50,223 nucleotides of DNA from Clostridia bacterium (GCA_017466725.1 JAFTTP010000003.1:1-50223); one strand, 5' to 3'; shown: positions 27,001-35,262, counted from the stretch's first letter. Numbers and translations: made by a program. The notes: a model not told the origin generated them from the letters alone.

Positions 27001-29467
27001 TATATTCGCTCCAACTTGACGATTTATCAAAATTTAACATGTAAGATACTGGCAACATGTTGTAACTATCAAGCAGGTCAAAAATTACATTTGATTGTGC
27101 ATTTTTGTCTGAAGGGTAAACATCATTTTTTTCTGCAAGTGGAATGTATTTTAAGTATCCATATGTTTTGGCACCGCTTGCTTTTTTATCCCATCCAAAA
27201 ATTATTGGTCTGTTTGTTGTAGCATTCGCGCCAACTTCATCAGAAATGGTATATGTTGTTGATATTGTTTGGTTAACGTTGTTTGCATGTACATTAGATA
27301 TTCCAAAAGTGTCTATTGTAAATGTTTGAACTGTAGGTACCTCTGTAAGAGATGAGTTTATAGTAATTGTAAATTTAGCATTTGCATATTCTTCAGTGTT
27401 TTTAATTAAAATTCCTTGCTTTGTTGTTGCTGCATTGTCCTCGCCATCAAACTTAAATTCTCGCGCCTCATATATTAGGTCGCCATCAACCGACGATAAA
27501 TCTTTAATTGGCTGGTCTTCAAAGAAGTAAGTTCCCGTCAAGTAGTTGTAAGCAGAAATTCTAATATCAACTTCAGCGTCAAATTCGTTTGTGTCAGCTT
27601 CGTTGATTACAAATACGCTTTTGTTTGTGTATCCTCTTGTATACAGTTCGTTGAAGTTTTTGTACGTAAATGGATATGCCTCAGTACGTTCGCACTCGTC
27701 GGCGCTGTATACTGTCACCACTGGAGTTGTGTTTGTAATTGTAAAGAAGAAAATTTGATAGTGATAGAAACCGGCTTGAGAGATGCCTGATTGTGAAAGA
27801 TAATCACCAAATTGATATTGAATTATATATACGTAAGTGCCTGCAATATTTTGGTTGAACCCTGTAAAGTTAACTCCCGTTCCAAGAGTATATTCTTTTA
27901 TTCCATCTTCATCAACATCTGAAACTGTAACAGGATAATAGTAAGAGTTTTCTGATAATGCTGCATTGGTAATAAATTTTACAGGTGGTTGATTTGTGCT
28001 AACTGGCTCCTTTCGGTCATTATTGCTGGTAGATAAGTATGCCTCAATTTTATTTTTTAAACCCGTTGAACCCGTCAAATCAAATCCTGTAGTTGCGCTT
28101 GTGTGAGGTGATGTTATTGAATTGTGCTTGTTCACCAAACTTGTAATATCTGCAGTGTCGGTGTAAGCGCTGAGGTTAAAGTCGAAAGATTTAAGTTCGC
28201 TTTCAGTTGGTTGATTTGTTTGTTCATCTTTAACGTCGTAGTTTGAGTGGAGTGCTTGATATCCGTATATGAAAACTTTTTGTGCCTTATTTTGCAATGT
28301 CTCGTCTGTGATGTTTTCGGCTAGTGGTAATTGATAAGTTGTTGTGGTCGTGTCATTTTGTGAAACATATAGGTAATTAAAGTTAACGTCATATCCACCA
28401 ATGTCAACGAATGTAATTTTTGCAGCCCCATTTGAAAGTCTTGCATCAATTGAAATTTTGTTTGTAATTAAATCGCCTTGACTGTCAACAATTACAATTT
28501 GTCCGTCGCGGTATTCAATATAATAATATGATGTATTGTCATCAGCATCTGTGTGTTTAACACTGATTTCAAAGTTTCTATAGTCATAAGTTAATGTTGG
28601 TAATGCGTTTACATTGGTTGCATCTGAATAGTTGTAAAAGTGATATGTAGAGTAAGATTGAGATGAAATCAAACTAGCATGCTCTAAGTTGTCTGAGAAA
28701 TTTACATTTTGTACGCCAGAAGATTTGAAATATGTGGTTGAGTTGAAAATCATAAATGTACAGCAAATTTCTTTTTCTTCAAGAAGTGTAAATGTTTCAC
28801 CAGCATTGTCGGTATAGTAAACAAGTGTTGGAATTACAATTGTATATAACCCTTCTTCGTTTAATGTGATTGTACGGCCTGTCACATCGATGTCTGAAAG
28901 GGAAGTGTTTAGCGAGAATGTTGCTTTAAATTTTTCAGGGAAGAATCCCGCTTCATCTTTAGAAGGGAATTCGCCAACTTCAGTATAATTATCTATTTCA
29001 GATTTAGCACCATCAAGTAAGTTTGTGCCAACCATACCTTCTTCATATTGAACGTTTGAAACATCCTTGTATAACGAGAGCGATGAAGTGAAATTAAAAT
29101 AATAATATTCAGTTGGGTTGTCGCCTGCAGCAACGGCTTGCGTGAAATATGCAGGGTTCTTTTTTCCTGTATAAGTTGTGCCTGTCCCTACATACTCAAT
29201 TTCTTGTCCTTGCCATGCAATGTCCAAATCAATTGAAGGTGTGCTTGCATTTATAAGAAAGATGCTGCTAATTTCAGCGCCGTGTTTTTTGTTTACTGTC
29301 AAATAATCTGGCAGGTCATTTTGCACCTTGTCGTAAGACGCAAAATCAGCAGACGAAATTTCGTTTGCTTGATTTTGAATATTTGTGGAAACAACGCTTC
29401 CGCCGATTATTCCAAAAAATGATAATGCAATTAATAAGCCTTTAAATATTCTTTTTGCTTTTTTCAT
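21095..29467 (-). CDS. Giant secreted, membrane-anchored surface protein (2790 residues)
   Basis: The N-terminus (MKKAKRIFKGLLIALSFF) is a signal peptide, and the C-terminus holds a membrane helix (about 2758-2780) followed by KLRKRQK, so almost all of the protein lies outside the cell, held by the tail. No LPxTG sorting signal is seen. The ectodomain is rich in Tyr, Thr, Ser and Asn and has many repeats of an Ig-like strand pattern, such as GTYVxxxxGLYILQVYDQAGNYTFEVFMIDKTAPVF, PGLYYVTIYQ, GVGLYHILIK, SGTYYIQVYTQSG, often 100-300 residues apart. That points to a chain of bacterial Ig-like/adhesin domains. Adhesion or binding to host or polysaccharide is a reasonable inference, not shown. It has its own promoter and an AGAGGTG site, and is flanked by a perfect terminator. 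Confidence 0.88.
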   Translation of the reverse strand: MKKAKRIFKGLLIALSFFGIIGGSVVSTNIQNQANEISSADFASYDKVQNDLPDYLTVNKKHGAEISSIFLINASTPSIDLDIAWQGQEIEYVGTGTTYTGKKNPAYFTQAVAAGDNPTEYYYFNFTSSLSLYKDVSNVQYEEGMVGTNLLDGAKSEIDNYTEVGEFPSKDEAGFFPEKFKATFSLNTSLSDIDVTGRTITLNEEGLYTIVIPTLVYYTDNAGETFTLLEEKEICCTFMIFNSTTYFKSSGVQNVNFSDNLEHASLISSQSYSTYHFYNYSDATNVNALPTLTYDYRNFEISVKHTDADDNTSYYYIEYRDGQIVIVDSQGDLITNKISIDARLSNGAAKITFVDIGGYDVNFNYLYVSQNDTTTTTYQLPLAENITDETLQNKAQKVFIYGYQALHSNYDVKDEQTNQPTESELKSFDFNLSAYTDTADITSLVNKHNSITSPHTSATTGFDLTGSTGLKNKIEAYLSTSNNDRKEPVSTNQPPVKFITNAALSENSYYYPVTVSDVDEDGIKEYTLGTGVNFTGFNQNIAGTYVYIIQYQFGDYLSQSGISQAGFYHYQIFFFTITNTTPVVTVYSADECERTEAYPFTYKNFNELYTRGYTNKSVFVINEADTNEFDAEVDIRISAYNYLTGTYFFEDQPIKDLSSVDGDLIYEAREFKFDGEDNAATTKQGILIKNTEEYANAKFTITINSSLTEVPTVQTFTIDTFGISNVHANNVNQTISTTYTISDEVGANATTNRPIIFGWDKKASGAKTYGYLKYIPLAEKNDVYPSDKNAQSNVIFDLLDSYNMLPVSYMLNFDKSSSWSEYKNTNDFTSNIPGTYVKSDSGLYILQVYDQAGNYTFEVFMIDKTAPVFVKATVGDTETYEVITNSAIISIPQDQADIFIQWGKFKGVYIGETLQLADYKGYELSGIKQLSDASFEDAYNTFLSNKTKTISGFSRLSTLNGYYFAAEINDTFYVKPQKHSTYSSQLSTDYKYQVSLFTTINGNKEANDGNCKIILRDSSNNYNFSDQFYSYLNYPSAYLSFNVSSDLAQFNIYYDNGALEDEPIEGEQYSNVAPIYKTPTGEFTTDSDDGNGNNYDNSGYRKKFSYLPALNTTKPLYASYIPLTSSGAQLEEVKLNYYPYEAATDTTTTPGTYYHYYTIAKDATISLTLFKFDVHTAYTEDEKQQYPLSLGQTDEPLAGKYVFTRTYRTTIDANTLAKASDFFSRQFTFYVDTNGIISPLTEVNDGGSNTALENLIGGDIVINAHSGDGNSSIHISFPRYNENGLNSGSFYTQTSYSTNQPDEYAKTVTFNSNKLPLALYIPKYKYTVASIYNDATNDFNLKINNLLSFFGNELTISNTAPYSVMHDGIVVEEGLSEDALLEYLSNTLSMNEYELSAEITYSNDGETKYYSTKSIHENNRLHYETTNDYLTFYERPQGLTAEGYGNAVENFTKPGLYYVTIYQCANDPQSNMYKCYKLAFRITENAPNFDVKNEDGYILEQAEINNEGIFEGEMEIYYTNSDSLTIEWSDPKNIYMAKVDRAKIEIKDGYTNDISYAIDILPEKSYKIELTDLIEDYYQTGFITISFQFEGHSDEYYSKTVKKIHFDIHAFEDNLNKMMENVATSTNDTFSVEMQKKSMRVYTDYTGASFDPTVSSTEASYITSVDNGVFKYYAFTISSEFFTQMRTDLIEGKYSLSQVNEVYYREIVYDTYIQSSKSDYLNSFSRLSISNDMTEGNCYEIIETDWAGNRTTYIVYITDTAQTTAIKYTAGGQDKEVEQANLQSAYNIYATPEFAIDELSYNQDPWLYFTFTRNNKGARTTSTYFKSPFLTDGQVYKITYSNGLASYSQEKLAEVTNVTESSQNKHTLAIADQILGETKTCYITVLDSALIMSKDNINTEDDKAKILINVPTLEQVESTTKGYVFPQNIKISVFDSGWIELTEINQTTYGVWEPLSKIVEVYNTSSANALGISVTAGSNKKVKFVVTDNFGKEQTIIILTGQAPEYTVTGEYYTVEDADYTTYVSSKTLTYTYNTSVYGANVGNAEGINVTKNSTDGKVTLQSSGSVYFDGYVKIELYDATDANKEILKTIYLRICNRLPNVNKTETSVENAINDSKYGIIFLNKNRENIGQTPDGIKSDMEPNPKIMQFTKDGQTFRGPVNVVTTFSRYVTVMLPNGLYHSNSDTEIYKKALTYSVYLSRDGGLTWENIDGFKDDNSPVSYKISGVGLYHILIKYNDEQVLTNSFKLFELEICDSNSAYYQIKVDGHVQTKSSNHYVNANGKEYELTYIVALDYADSKNRLSIIRNEELDVKVTLANTIRKGTIVTEIYSYECDEAKGEFAIVYIPISNDIASSINYELASGQSVSLKDGNNAFVAADKNTAGKFNKLKVSFSSYYGIEINKIQPRVYKLINDTPVALDLTVYAADDNLSYVYLEMAGTYYLQILDSCSQANSQTFSGATLNGHEYVEIVFLPTVAFEVISKNADGEEVVTAPIQKAVYNSEVKLRLPRASYYYLASEPPTIVATKNGEALEMTSENNVYTFTEPGYYKVHFIAKSNTNVQLREEVYSFSIVNKNESRYAFEFSEHGNYYIESIYKNGKDVTEDLIKYGNFKTITVKNKVYLSSINLNHLDEKTGDGKYSITVNINNPDYAAVVGDSFTFSLWINLAKPPINVSISEGASTTKTIVISFNTTNLYNAVGDCYIQIGRLRKDYTAENIDSYNGTDSISISSSGTYYIQVYTQSGHLLYSYKVTKTAPLNTFAILAIVLGAIAAAVLIFITVKLRKRQKVK

Positions 29468-29493
29468 ATAGCACCTCTCTTTTTAATAATTTT

Positions 29494-29521
29494 ATTCTAA
29501 CATAAAGATTACAAATTTCAA
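29494..29521 (-). promoter_or_regulatory. Promoter of the giant surface protein gene
   Basis: On the minus strand TTGAAA (29521-29516), a 16-base spacer and TAGAAT (29499-29494) with an upstream TG form an extended -10 promoter just ahead of the gene. Confidence 0.65.
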
Positions 29522-29527
29522 AATATT

Positions 29528-29556
29528 TTGACAAAATTATATATAATATTTATATA
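29528..29556 (+). promoter_or_regulatory. Possible promoter of the glycosyltransferase gene
   Basis: TTGACA (29528-29533), 17 bases and TATATA (29551-29556) are well spaced, but the start codon is about 260 bases away across very AT-rich DNA, so this is tentative. Confidence 0.4.
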
Positions 29557-29824
29557 TAATTAATATAAACATAAAATCATTTTTTAATCTTATAAACAAT
29601 CATCAAATAAAATAATTTCAATAAAATTGTTTTTTCGAAAGATACACAATTTATAAATTTATCAAAATTTATGCAAAAATAATAAAAAATATAAAAATAT
29701 TCATTTTTTTATTTGTTTTTTAATAAAAAATTAATAATTTTAATTAAAATTAATATTTTTTTAACGCAATAAGAATGGGCAAAATAAATGTTACACAATA
29801 AAATGAATGTGAATAAAATGTAAT

Positions 29825-30913
29825 ATGAAAAAGTTATCGCTATGTTTAATTGTTAAAAATGAAGAGAACTCACTTGATGATTGTTTGAAAAACTCTAAAA
29901 AATATGCCGATGAAATAATAATTGTTGATACTGGGTCAACAGATAAAACAAAAGAAATTGCAAAAAAATATACAAATAAAATATTTGATTTTAAATGGTG
30001 TGATGATTTTTCGAAAGCAAGAAATTATTCTTTTTCAAAAGCAACAAATGAATATATAATGTGGCTGGATGGCGATGATATTATTTTAGAAAATGATGTA
30101 AACGAAATTATTAAATGGAAAAATAATAGTGAAAATTGTGATGTTTTAATGTGCAAATATGTTGTCAGTTATGATGACCAATTTAATTCTATTTTTGAAT
30201 ATTATCGTGAAAGGATTGTAAAAAAATCGCCACAGCTTTGTTGGCAAGATCGGGTTCACGAAGTAATTGTGCCGCATGGTAAAATTATTAGAAATGAAAA
30301 TATAAAAATATTTCACAATAAAAAACAAACAAATTCAAGTGAAAGAAATTTAAATATATATCGTGATATGAAACTAAAAGGTGAATATTTTTCGCCGCGA
30401 AATCAATTTTATTTTGCGCGTGAATTATATTTTAACGGATATATTGCGCAGGCCGTCCAAGAATTTAAAAAGTTTCTTGAGGATGAAAAGGGGTGGGTAG
30501 AAAATAAAATCGAGGCACACTTAAATCTTGCAAAATGTTATTGTTTGCAAAAAGAATATGACATGGCGCTTTCCTCTCTATATGCGTCTTTTGTGTATGA
30601 CCTTCCTCGTGGTGAAATCTTGTATGAAATAGGCAACGTATATGTTGAAATGCAAGACTTTAATCGTGCAATTTATTGGTTTAAACTGGCGCTGTCTGCA
30701 AGGCCAGAAACTGAAAAAGGCGGTTTTGTTAATAAAGATTGTATAACGTTTTTGCCGGCACTGCAACTATGCTATTGCTATTTTAAATTAGGGGATAATT
30801 GCTATGCATTTAAATATCACAAACTTTCGCAAAAATATAGACCAAAAGACGCAAAAGTGCAACACAACGAAAATTATTTTAAAAATTTGTATACAAAAAA
30901 GCAACCCAATTAA
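29825..30913 (+). CDS. Family 2 glycosyltransferase with C-terminal TPR region
   Basis: Residues 1-95 are a GT-A glycosyltransferase domain: LCLIVKNEENSLDDCL, then EIIIVDTGSTDKTKEIAK, and MWLDGDDII (about 78-86) with the metal-binding DGD motif. After about 190, helical repeats resembling TPRs follow (FYFARELYFNGYIAQAVQEFKKFL, ALSSLYASFVYDL, YEIGNVYVEMQDFNRAIYWFKLAL). This SunS-like layout, GT2 plus TPR, often marks enzymes that glycosylate proteins. There is no Shine-Dalgarno sequence ahead of the ATG, unusual for this window. It lies divergently from the giant surface protein gene, which makes that protein a candidate substrate, but this is only positional. Confidence 0.85.
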   Translation: MKKLSLCLIVKNEENSLDDCLKNSKKYADEIIIVDTGSTDKTKEIAKKYTNKIFDFKWCDDFSKARNYSFSKATNEYIMWLDGDDIILENDVNEIIKWKNNSENCDVLMCKYVVSYDDQFNSIFEYYRERIVKKSPQLCWQDRVHEVIVPHGKIIRNENIKIFHNKKQTNSSERNLNIYRDMKLKGEYFSPRNQFYFARELYFNGYIAQAVQEFKKFLEDEKGWVENKIEAHLNLAKCYCLQKEYDMALSSLYASFVYDLPRGEILYEIGNVYVEMQDFNRAIYWFKLALSARPETEKGGFVNKDCITFLPALQLCYCYFKLGDNCYAFKYHKLSQKYRPKDAKVQHNENYFKNLYTKKQPN

Positions 30914-30929
30914 AAGGTTGCTATTTTTT
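30900..30929. terminator. Bidirectional terminator between glycosyltransferase and nucleoside hydrolase genes
   Basis: AGCAACC (30900-30906) and GGTTGCT (30916-30922) form a stem, with ATTTTTT after it on the plus strand and a T-run after it on the minus strand, so it can serve both convergent genes. It overlaps the end of the glycosyltransferase gene. Confidence 0.8.
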
Positions 30930-31857
30930 AAAATCTGATATTGTCTAAGTCTTTAAGCATTTTTGTATTTGTCTTTAAAAACTTTTTGCGTTTTGCGTCA
31001 ACAACTACCGTTACTTGCCCGTGTTTATTGAAGTGTGCAAAAGTTTTGCCAGGCTCTTTATCGCAATCTACAGCAATGTCTGCTTGCTTAGTTTTGAAAA
31101 ACTCTGGGTGTACAATATACATATAAGCACATGTATCATTTGTTGCAATGCGCTTGTCAGGGAAACCTCTTTCCCAATATTCGCTGTACATGTCATATAA
31201 GAATTTACCCACTTGGTTTTGGTCTCTCATAAAATAAACATATTCTTCTGTCAAGTGTGCCTTTCTTCTGCCAATGTTTGATGGCACCATAACAAGAGGT
31301 AGTTTACTGTCAAGCACAATTTTAAAAGCCTCTGGGTCTGAAGAAATATTAAATGAAATGTGGTCAGGAAATCCTGGAATACCAAATGGCGAACCGCCCA
31401 TAAAGACAATTCTTGGAATTTTATTTATAATGTCTGGGTGTTTAGTGAATAAAGTTCCAATGTTTGTATGAGGCCCAAGTACAAGCAATTCAATGTCGCC
31501 ATCGCCTTCTTTAAGTACTTTATACATTGCTTCAACAGCACCTTCCTTTAAAACCTTATGTTGAGTGGTTTTAGGTGGCACATATCCGCCCATACCTTCT
31601 TTTTTATGCACGTGTTCGGCTGTTTTGCTGTTTCTTGTCATGGCTTTTTCTGCGCCTTGTGCTACAGGAATATCTACACGTAATTTGTCAAGTAAGTGCA
31701 GCATGTTTCTAGTTGATGTTTCAATTTTTACATTGCCCACAACGGTTGTAATAAGTTTGATGTCTAATCTTTTGTCATAAATTGCAAAGACAAGACCGGC
31801 AGTGTCATCAACACCAGGGTCTGTATCGATAATTACTTTAGTCTTTTTATATTTCAT
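30928..31857 (-). CDS. Inosine-uridine nucleoside hydrolase family protein
   Basis: Nucleoside hydrolases cleave the N-glycosidic bond of ribonucleosides using a bound calcium ion. The calcium-binding N-terminal signature is DTDPGVDD (11-18), followed by ITTVVGNV, LLVLGPHTNIGTL (usual GPLTN), FMGGSPFG, and ISFNISSDPEAFKIVL (usual EFNxxxDPEA). The glutamate normally in EFN is replaced here by serine (ISFN), so the substrate preference may differ from the classic IU-type. NDTCAYMYIVHPEFF near the end supplies the last calcium-site Asp. Its role would be purine or pyrimidine salvage, or hydrolysis of a related ribosyl compound. Confidence 0.9.
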   Translation of the reverse strand: MKYKKTKVIIDTDPGVDDTAGLVFAIYDKRLDIKLITTVVGNVKIETSTRNMLHLLDKLRVDIPVAQGAEKAMTRNSKTAEHVHKKEGMGGYVPPKTTQHKVLKEGAVEAMYKVLKEGDGDIELLVLGPHTNIGTLFTKHPDIINKIPRIVFMGGSPFGIPGFPDHISFNISSDPEAFKIVLDSKLPLVMVPSNIGRRKAHLTEEYVYFMRDQNQVGKFLYDMYSEYWERGFPDKRIATNDTCAYMYIVHPEFFKTKQADIAVDCDKEPGKTFAHFNKHGQVTVVVDAKRKKFLKTNTKMLKDLDNIRF

Positions 31858-32001
31858 AATTAAGTCCCTTTTAAATGTATGCTGTATAACTTAGTATAGT
31901 GATAAAAAATAAAAAAATCAAATGATTTTCAACCAATTGTAATAATTTGTCTTTAATTATAAATATTTTGCAATTATATTTACTTTTTTTGAAATATTTG
32001 A

Positions 32002-32007
32002 TATAAT
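32002..32007 (+). promoter_or_regulatory. -10 element of tRNA-Ser promoter
   Basis: TATAAT ends 8 bases before the mature tRNA 5' end, with a weak TTTACT -35 at 31979-31984. Confidence 0.5.
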
Positions 32008-32015
32008 AAACACAT

Positions 32016-32105
32016 GGAGATGTATCGAAGTGGTCATAACGGGGCGCACTCGAAATGCGTTTGTCGGGGAACCGATACGGGGGTTCGAATCCCTCCATCT
32101 CCGCC
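32016..32105 (+). tRNA. tRNA-Ser (anticodon CGA), CCA encoded
   Basis: The acceptor GGAGATG (32016-32022) pairs with CATCTCC (32095-32101), followed by discriminator G and an encoded CCA. The anticodon stem is GCGCA/TGCGT with loop CTCGAAA, giving anticodon CGA, which reads UCG serine codons. A long variable arm (around GTCGGGGAACCGAT) and the T-loop GGTTCGAATCC are as expected for a class II serine tRNA. Confidence 0.97.
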
Positions 32106-32113
32106 AGAAAACC

Positions 32114-32125
32114 ATTATACGCACC
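32114..32125 (+). repeat. Left copy of a 12-bp inverted repeat around the ADP-ribosylglycohydrolase gene
   Basis: TTATACGCACCC here is the exact reverse complement of GGGTGCGTATAA at 32989-33000. This left copy also provides the left arm of the tRNA terminator. Confidence 0.8.
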
Positions 32126-32162
32126 CTATGAGAAATAATCAAGGTTGCGTATTTTTCTTTTT
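32116..32162 (+). terminator. Terminator of tRNA-Ser
   Basis: ATACGCA (32116-32122) and TGCGTAT (32145-32151) pair across a 22-base loop with an extra CC/GG pairing, followed by TTTTCTTTTT. Confidence 0.75.
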
Positions 32163-32173
32163 GCAAGATTGTT

Positions 32174-32201
32174 TTGGAATTACTTTCAAATATGATATAA
32201 T
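32174..32201 (+). promoter_or_regulatory. Promoter of the ADP-ribosylglycohydrolase gene
   Basis: TTGGAA (32174-32179), 16 bases and TATAAT (32196-32201) with an extended TG lie just ahead of an AAGGAG site. Confidence 0.65.
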
Positions 32202-32217
32202 AAAAAAAGGAGAAAAA

Positions 32218-33000
32218 ATGTTAGGAGCAATAATAGGTGATCTTGCTGGTTCAATTTATGAATTTGATCAGTTTACACAACATAGTAAAGTAAAAATTAA
32301 AAGTATTATTGAGGACAATTCTTTTTTTAGTGATGATACAATTTTAACAGTTGCAATAGCTGATGCAATTATAAATAACAAAACTTATGAGACAACATTA
32401 AAAGAATATGCAATAAAATATGGCAATAAAATTCCACAAAATATACCATATTTTAAAACAATGTTTTCACCAGGTTTTACTGAATGGGCAAAGGGCAATT
32501 ATCAAGGACAAAGTTCTGGTAATGGAGCAATGATGAGAGTTTCTCCCGTTGGATATCTTTTTAATACAGAAAAAGATGTTATTAAAAATTCACATCAAGC
32601 AACTATACCATCGCACAATACCAAAGATGCTTTATATGCAGCTCAAATAATTGCGTTAATAATATTTTATGCACGAAAAGGTATGACAAAACAAGATATT
32701 ATTAATAAATTAAATTTGAGAATAGTAGAACCAAACATAAAAGAATTTAACTATACTTGTTCCGATACTATTGATTTGTGTTTATATTCATTTTTTAACT
32801 CCAATAGTTTTGAAGAAAGCATACGATTGGCAATATCTTTTGGTGGTGATACTGATACAAATGCTTGTATTGTTGGAAGTATGGCAGAGGCAATGTTTGG
32901 AATAAGCAAAGAATTAAAAGAGAAAGCATTAGCAAAGCTTCCAACTGAATTTGTTGAAATATTAAACAAATGTTATAAAAAGTTTAATGGGTGCGTATAA
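32218..33000 (+). CDS. ADP-ribosylglycohydrolase family protein (DraG/ARH-like)
   Basis: The 260-residue protein opens LGAIIGDLAGSIYEFDQF, the ARH-family start, and carries the two magnesium-binding motifs SDDTILTVAIADA (about 39-51) and GGDTDTNACIVGSMAEA (about 217-233). Such enzymes remove ADP-ribose from proteins, nucleic acids or small molecules. The ATG at 32218 has an AAGGAG site; a longer in-frame reading would run through the tRNA-Ser gene and is not real. The gene sits immediately after the tRNA, and its last four codons form half of a 12-bp inverted repeat whose partner lies before the gene, which may point to insertion as a unit. No ADP-ribosyltransferase is visible nearby. Confidence 0.88.
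   Translation: MLGAIIGDLAGSIYEFDQFTQHSKVKIKSIIEDNSFFSDDTILTVAIADAIINNKTYETTLKEYAIKYGNKIPQNIPYFKTMFSPGFTEWAKGNYQGQSSGNGAMMRVSPVGYLFNTEKDVIKNSHQATIPSHNTKDALYAAQIIALIIFYARKGMTKQDIINKLNLRIVEPNIKEFNYTCSDTIDLCLYSFFNSNSFEESIRLAISFGGDTDTNACIVGSMAEAMFGISKELKEKALAKLPTEFVEILNKCYKKFNGCV
32989..33000 (+). repeat. Right copy of the 12-bp inverted repeat
   Basis: GGGTGCGTATAA includes the stop codon of the ADP-ribosylglycohydrolase gene and is the exact reverse complement of the stretch at 32114-32125. Confidence 0.8.
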
Positions 33001-33163
33001 AAATCCTAACCCCCCCGCCATGACATCGTCTATCCGTAACAATAAAAGTATGGATGGATTTTTTTGTGTAAAAATATATTTCAATGATGTTCGGAAAGAA
33101 AACCTAACTAGCGATTAAAACTTAATATTTAGATTTTGTTTAAATAATTTGTTAAAATTATGC

Positions 33164-33805
33164 TTATTTTGCTAGTTTTTTGTAGTTTTTTAATGTTTTT
33201 GCGCAAATTTTTTCTAATTCTTTTTTATTTTTTTTGTTATATTTGTGTATAAGTGCATTGCATTCAATTCCTAAACTAGTTGCGCTTTTGATGGAACCAA
33301 ATGAGTCCTCGAAAAAGATAATATTGCTTATATTAGTGTTTAATTTTTTGACTGCACGCTCAAAAAAAGTAGTTTTGTATTTTGGAGCATCTAAGTTTTT
33401 TTCAGTTAAAATATAGTCAAAAACATTTAAGTCAAAATGGTCTAGCGCCTTTTGTATCAAATCGTCTTGGGTGGCGGTTGCCAGCACTAAGGTTTTACCT
33501 TGATTTTTCAAATGTGTTAAATATTCTTTTGCGCATTTGATTGGTTTGATTTTTGTTGTGTAATATTGTTCCATCAAATCGTTCCAACCGCTGCTGATTT
33601 CTTCGTACGATGCATCAACATCAGCAAGTTTGATGAAAATTTCAGCCATTTCGCGATTGGTTGTTCCAACGCGTAGTGTGGCCATCCTTTTATCCACCTT
33701 TTTGCCATATTTTTTAAATAATTCTTTGTCTAAAACGCGATGCCAATATTTTAAAGAACTTACCAAAGTATTATCAAAATCAAACATTATAATTTGTTTA
33801 TTCAT
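33164..33805 (-). CDS. HAD-family hydrolase (beta-phosphoglucomutase-like)
   Basis: The nucleophile motif DFDNT (9-13) opens the protein, the helical cap lies at about 15-80, motif II is LATAT (about 112-116), the lysine of motif III lies near 142 (APKYKT), and motif IV is FFEDSFGSIKSA (about 160-171). This is the HAD-IA subfamily, which hydrolyses small phosphorylated metabolites such as sugar phosphates. Length (213) is usual. An AGGAG site precedes the start. It stands alone between the ADP-ribosylglycohydrolase and the surface cassette; the substrate is unknown. Confidence 0.9.
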   Translation of the reverse strand: MNKQIIMFDFDNTLVSSLKYWHRVLDKELFKKYGKKVDKRMATLRVGTTNREMAEIFIKLADVDASYEEISSGWNDLMEQYYTTKIKPIKCAKEYLTHLKNQGKTLVLATATQDDLIQKALDHFDLNVFDYILTEKNLDAPKYKTTFFERAVKKLNTNISNIIFFEDSFGSIKSATSLGIECNALIHKYNKKNKKELEKICAKTLKNYKKLAK

Positions 33806-33879
33806 TTGTTTCTCCTACAAATATATTAACATAATAAAGTTTGTTTGTAAAACGATTAGTTGATTTTAGCCAATAAAAA

Positions 33880-33911
33880 AAATCATTAAGAACTTAATCT
33901 TAATGATTTTC
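33880..33911 (-). terminator. Terminator of the collagen-like gene
   Basis: AAAATCATTAAGA (33880-33892) and TCTTAATGATTTT (33899-33911) form a 13-base-pair stem; on the minus strand it is followed by a T-run. It begins 12 bases after the collagen-like stop codon. Confidence 0.85.
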
Positions 33912-33923
33912 TTTGCTGCGCAA

Positions 33924-34806
<883 letters not shown>

Positions 34807-34848
34807 TGAAAAGGTTTTATATTGTGCTACTCATCTTTTGGGCGAATA

Positions 34849-35262
34849 TTAACTGCTAAGCGATAAACTTGTTAAATTGTTCTTGATAATTAGTGCCATT
34901 CGGTTATATTCTGGTATGTTGATATCTCGCTCAAGCAAGCCTACCAATTTAATTGCCTCAGCAAGTTCAGTGCCGGTTAAGGCTCTTTTATTTTCATTGA
35001 TGTCAAGCGGTGACGCAAATAGAGAATAATATAAGTTTGAAATCAACAGTTCAGTTTGGTCTAAAGTAATCAATTTTTGTTCGTCTTTTTCATTTTCTTT
35101 TAATGTTACAGTTAATTCATATAACGACTGAATATTTTTCTTTATTTGATTTAATAATATATTTTCTGCTTGAATGTTTACGCGCGGTGAAAATATACCT
35201 TGCGATTTTGTAAGCTCATATCTTTCAGTAAAGTTGTTATAACTACAAAAAAACTTGTGCAT
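34849..35262 (-). CDS. Unrecognised 137-residue protein in the surface cassette
   Basis: I do not recognise it. The protein is soluble and helical, with one cysteine near the N-terminus (MHKFFCSYNNF). A region with KENEKDEQKLITLDQTELLISNLYYSL could be a helical bundle. It has a perfect AGGAG site and lies 73 bases after the first pilin-like gene and 85 bases before the collagen-like gene on the same strand, so it may be transcribed with either. It could be a cytoplasmic helper or a coat-associated protein. Confidence 0.7.
   Translation of the reverse strand: MHKFFCSYNNFTERYELTKSQGIFSPRVNIQAENILLNQIKKNIQSLYELTVTLKENEKDEQKLITLDQTELLISNLYYSLFASPLDINENKRALTGTELAEAIKLVGLLERDINIPEYNRMALIIKNNLTSLSLSS

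Larger units (their letters stand above)
29468..29824. other. AT-rich intergenic region with divergent promoters
   Basis: This 357-base gap is extremely AT-rich, especially 29560-29760. It contains the surface protein promoter on the minus strand near 29494-29521 and a possible plus-strand promoter near 29528. I see no ORF with a ribosome binding site, RNA gene or long repeat in it. Confidence 0.6.

Noticed and set aside
32014..32217. Longer reading of the ADP-ribosylglycohydrolase gene that runs through tRNA-Ser
   Set aside because: It would translate the tRNA and its terminator. The ATG at 32218 has a promoter and AAGGAG site and gives the normal family N-terminus.
33001..33163. Possible second tRNA 3' end (CCCCCCCGCCATG at about 33010)
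   Set aside because: A CGCCA is present but no acceptor stem or T-arm can be found around it.
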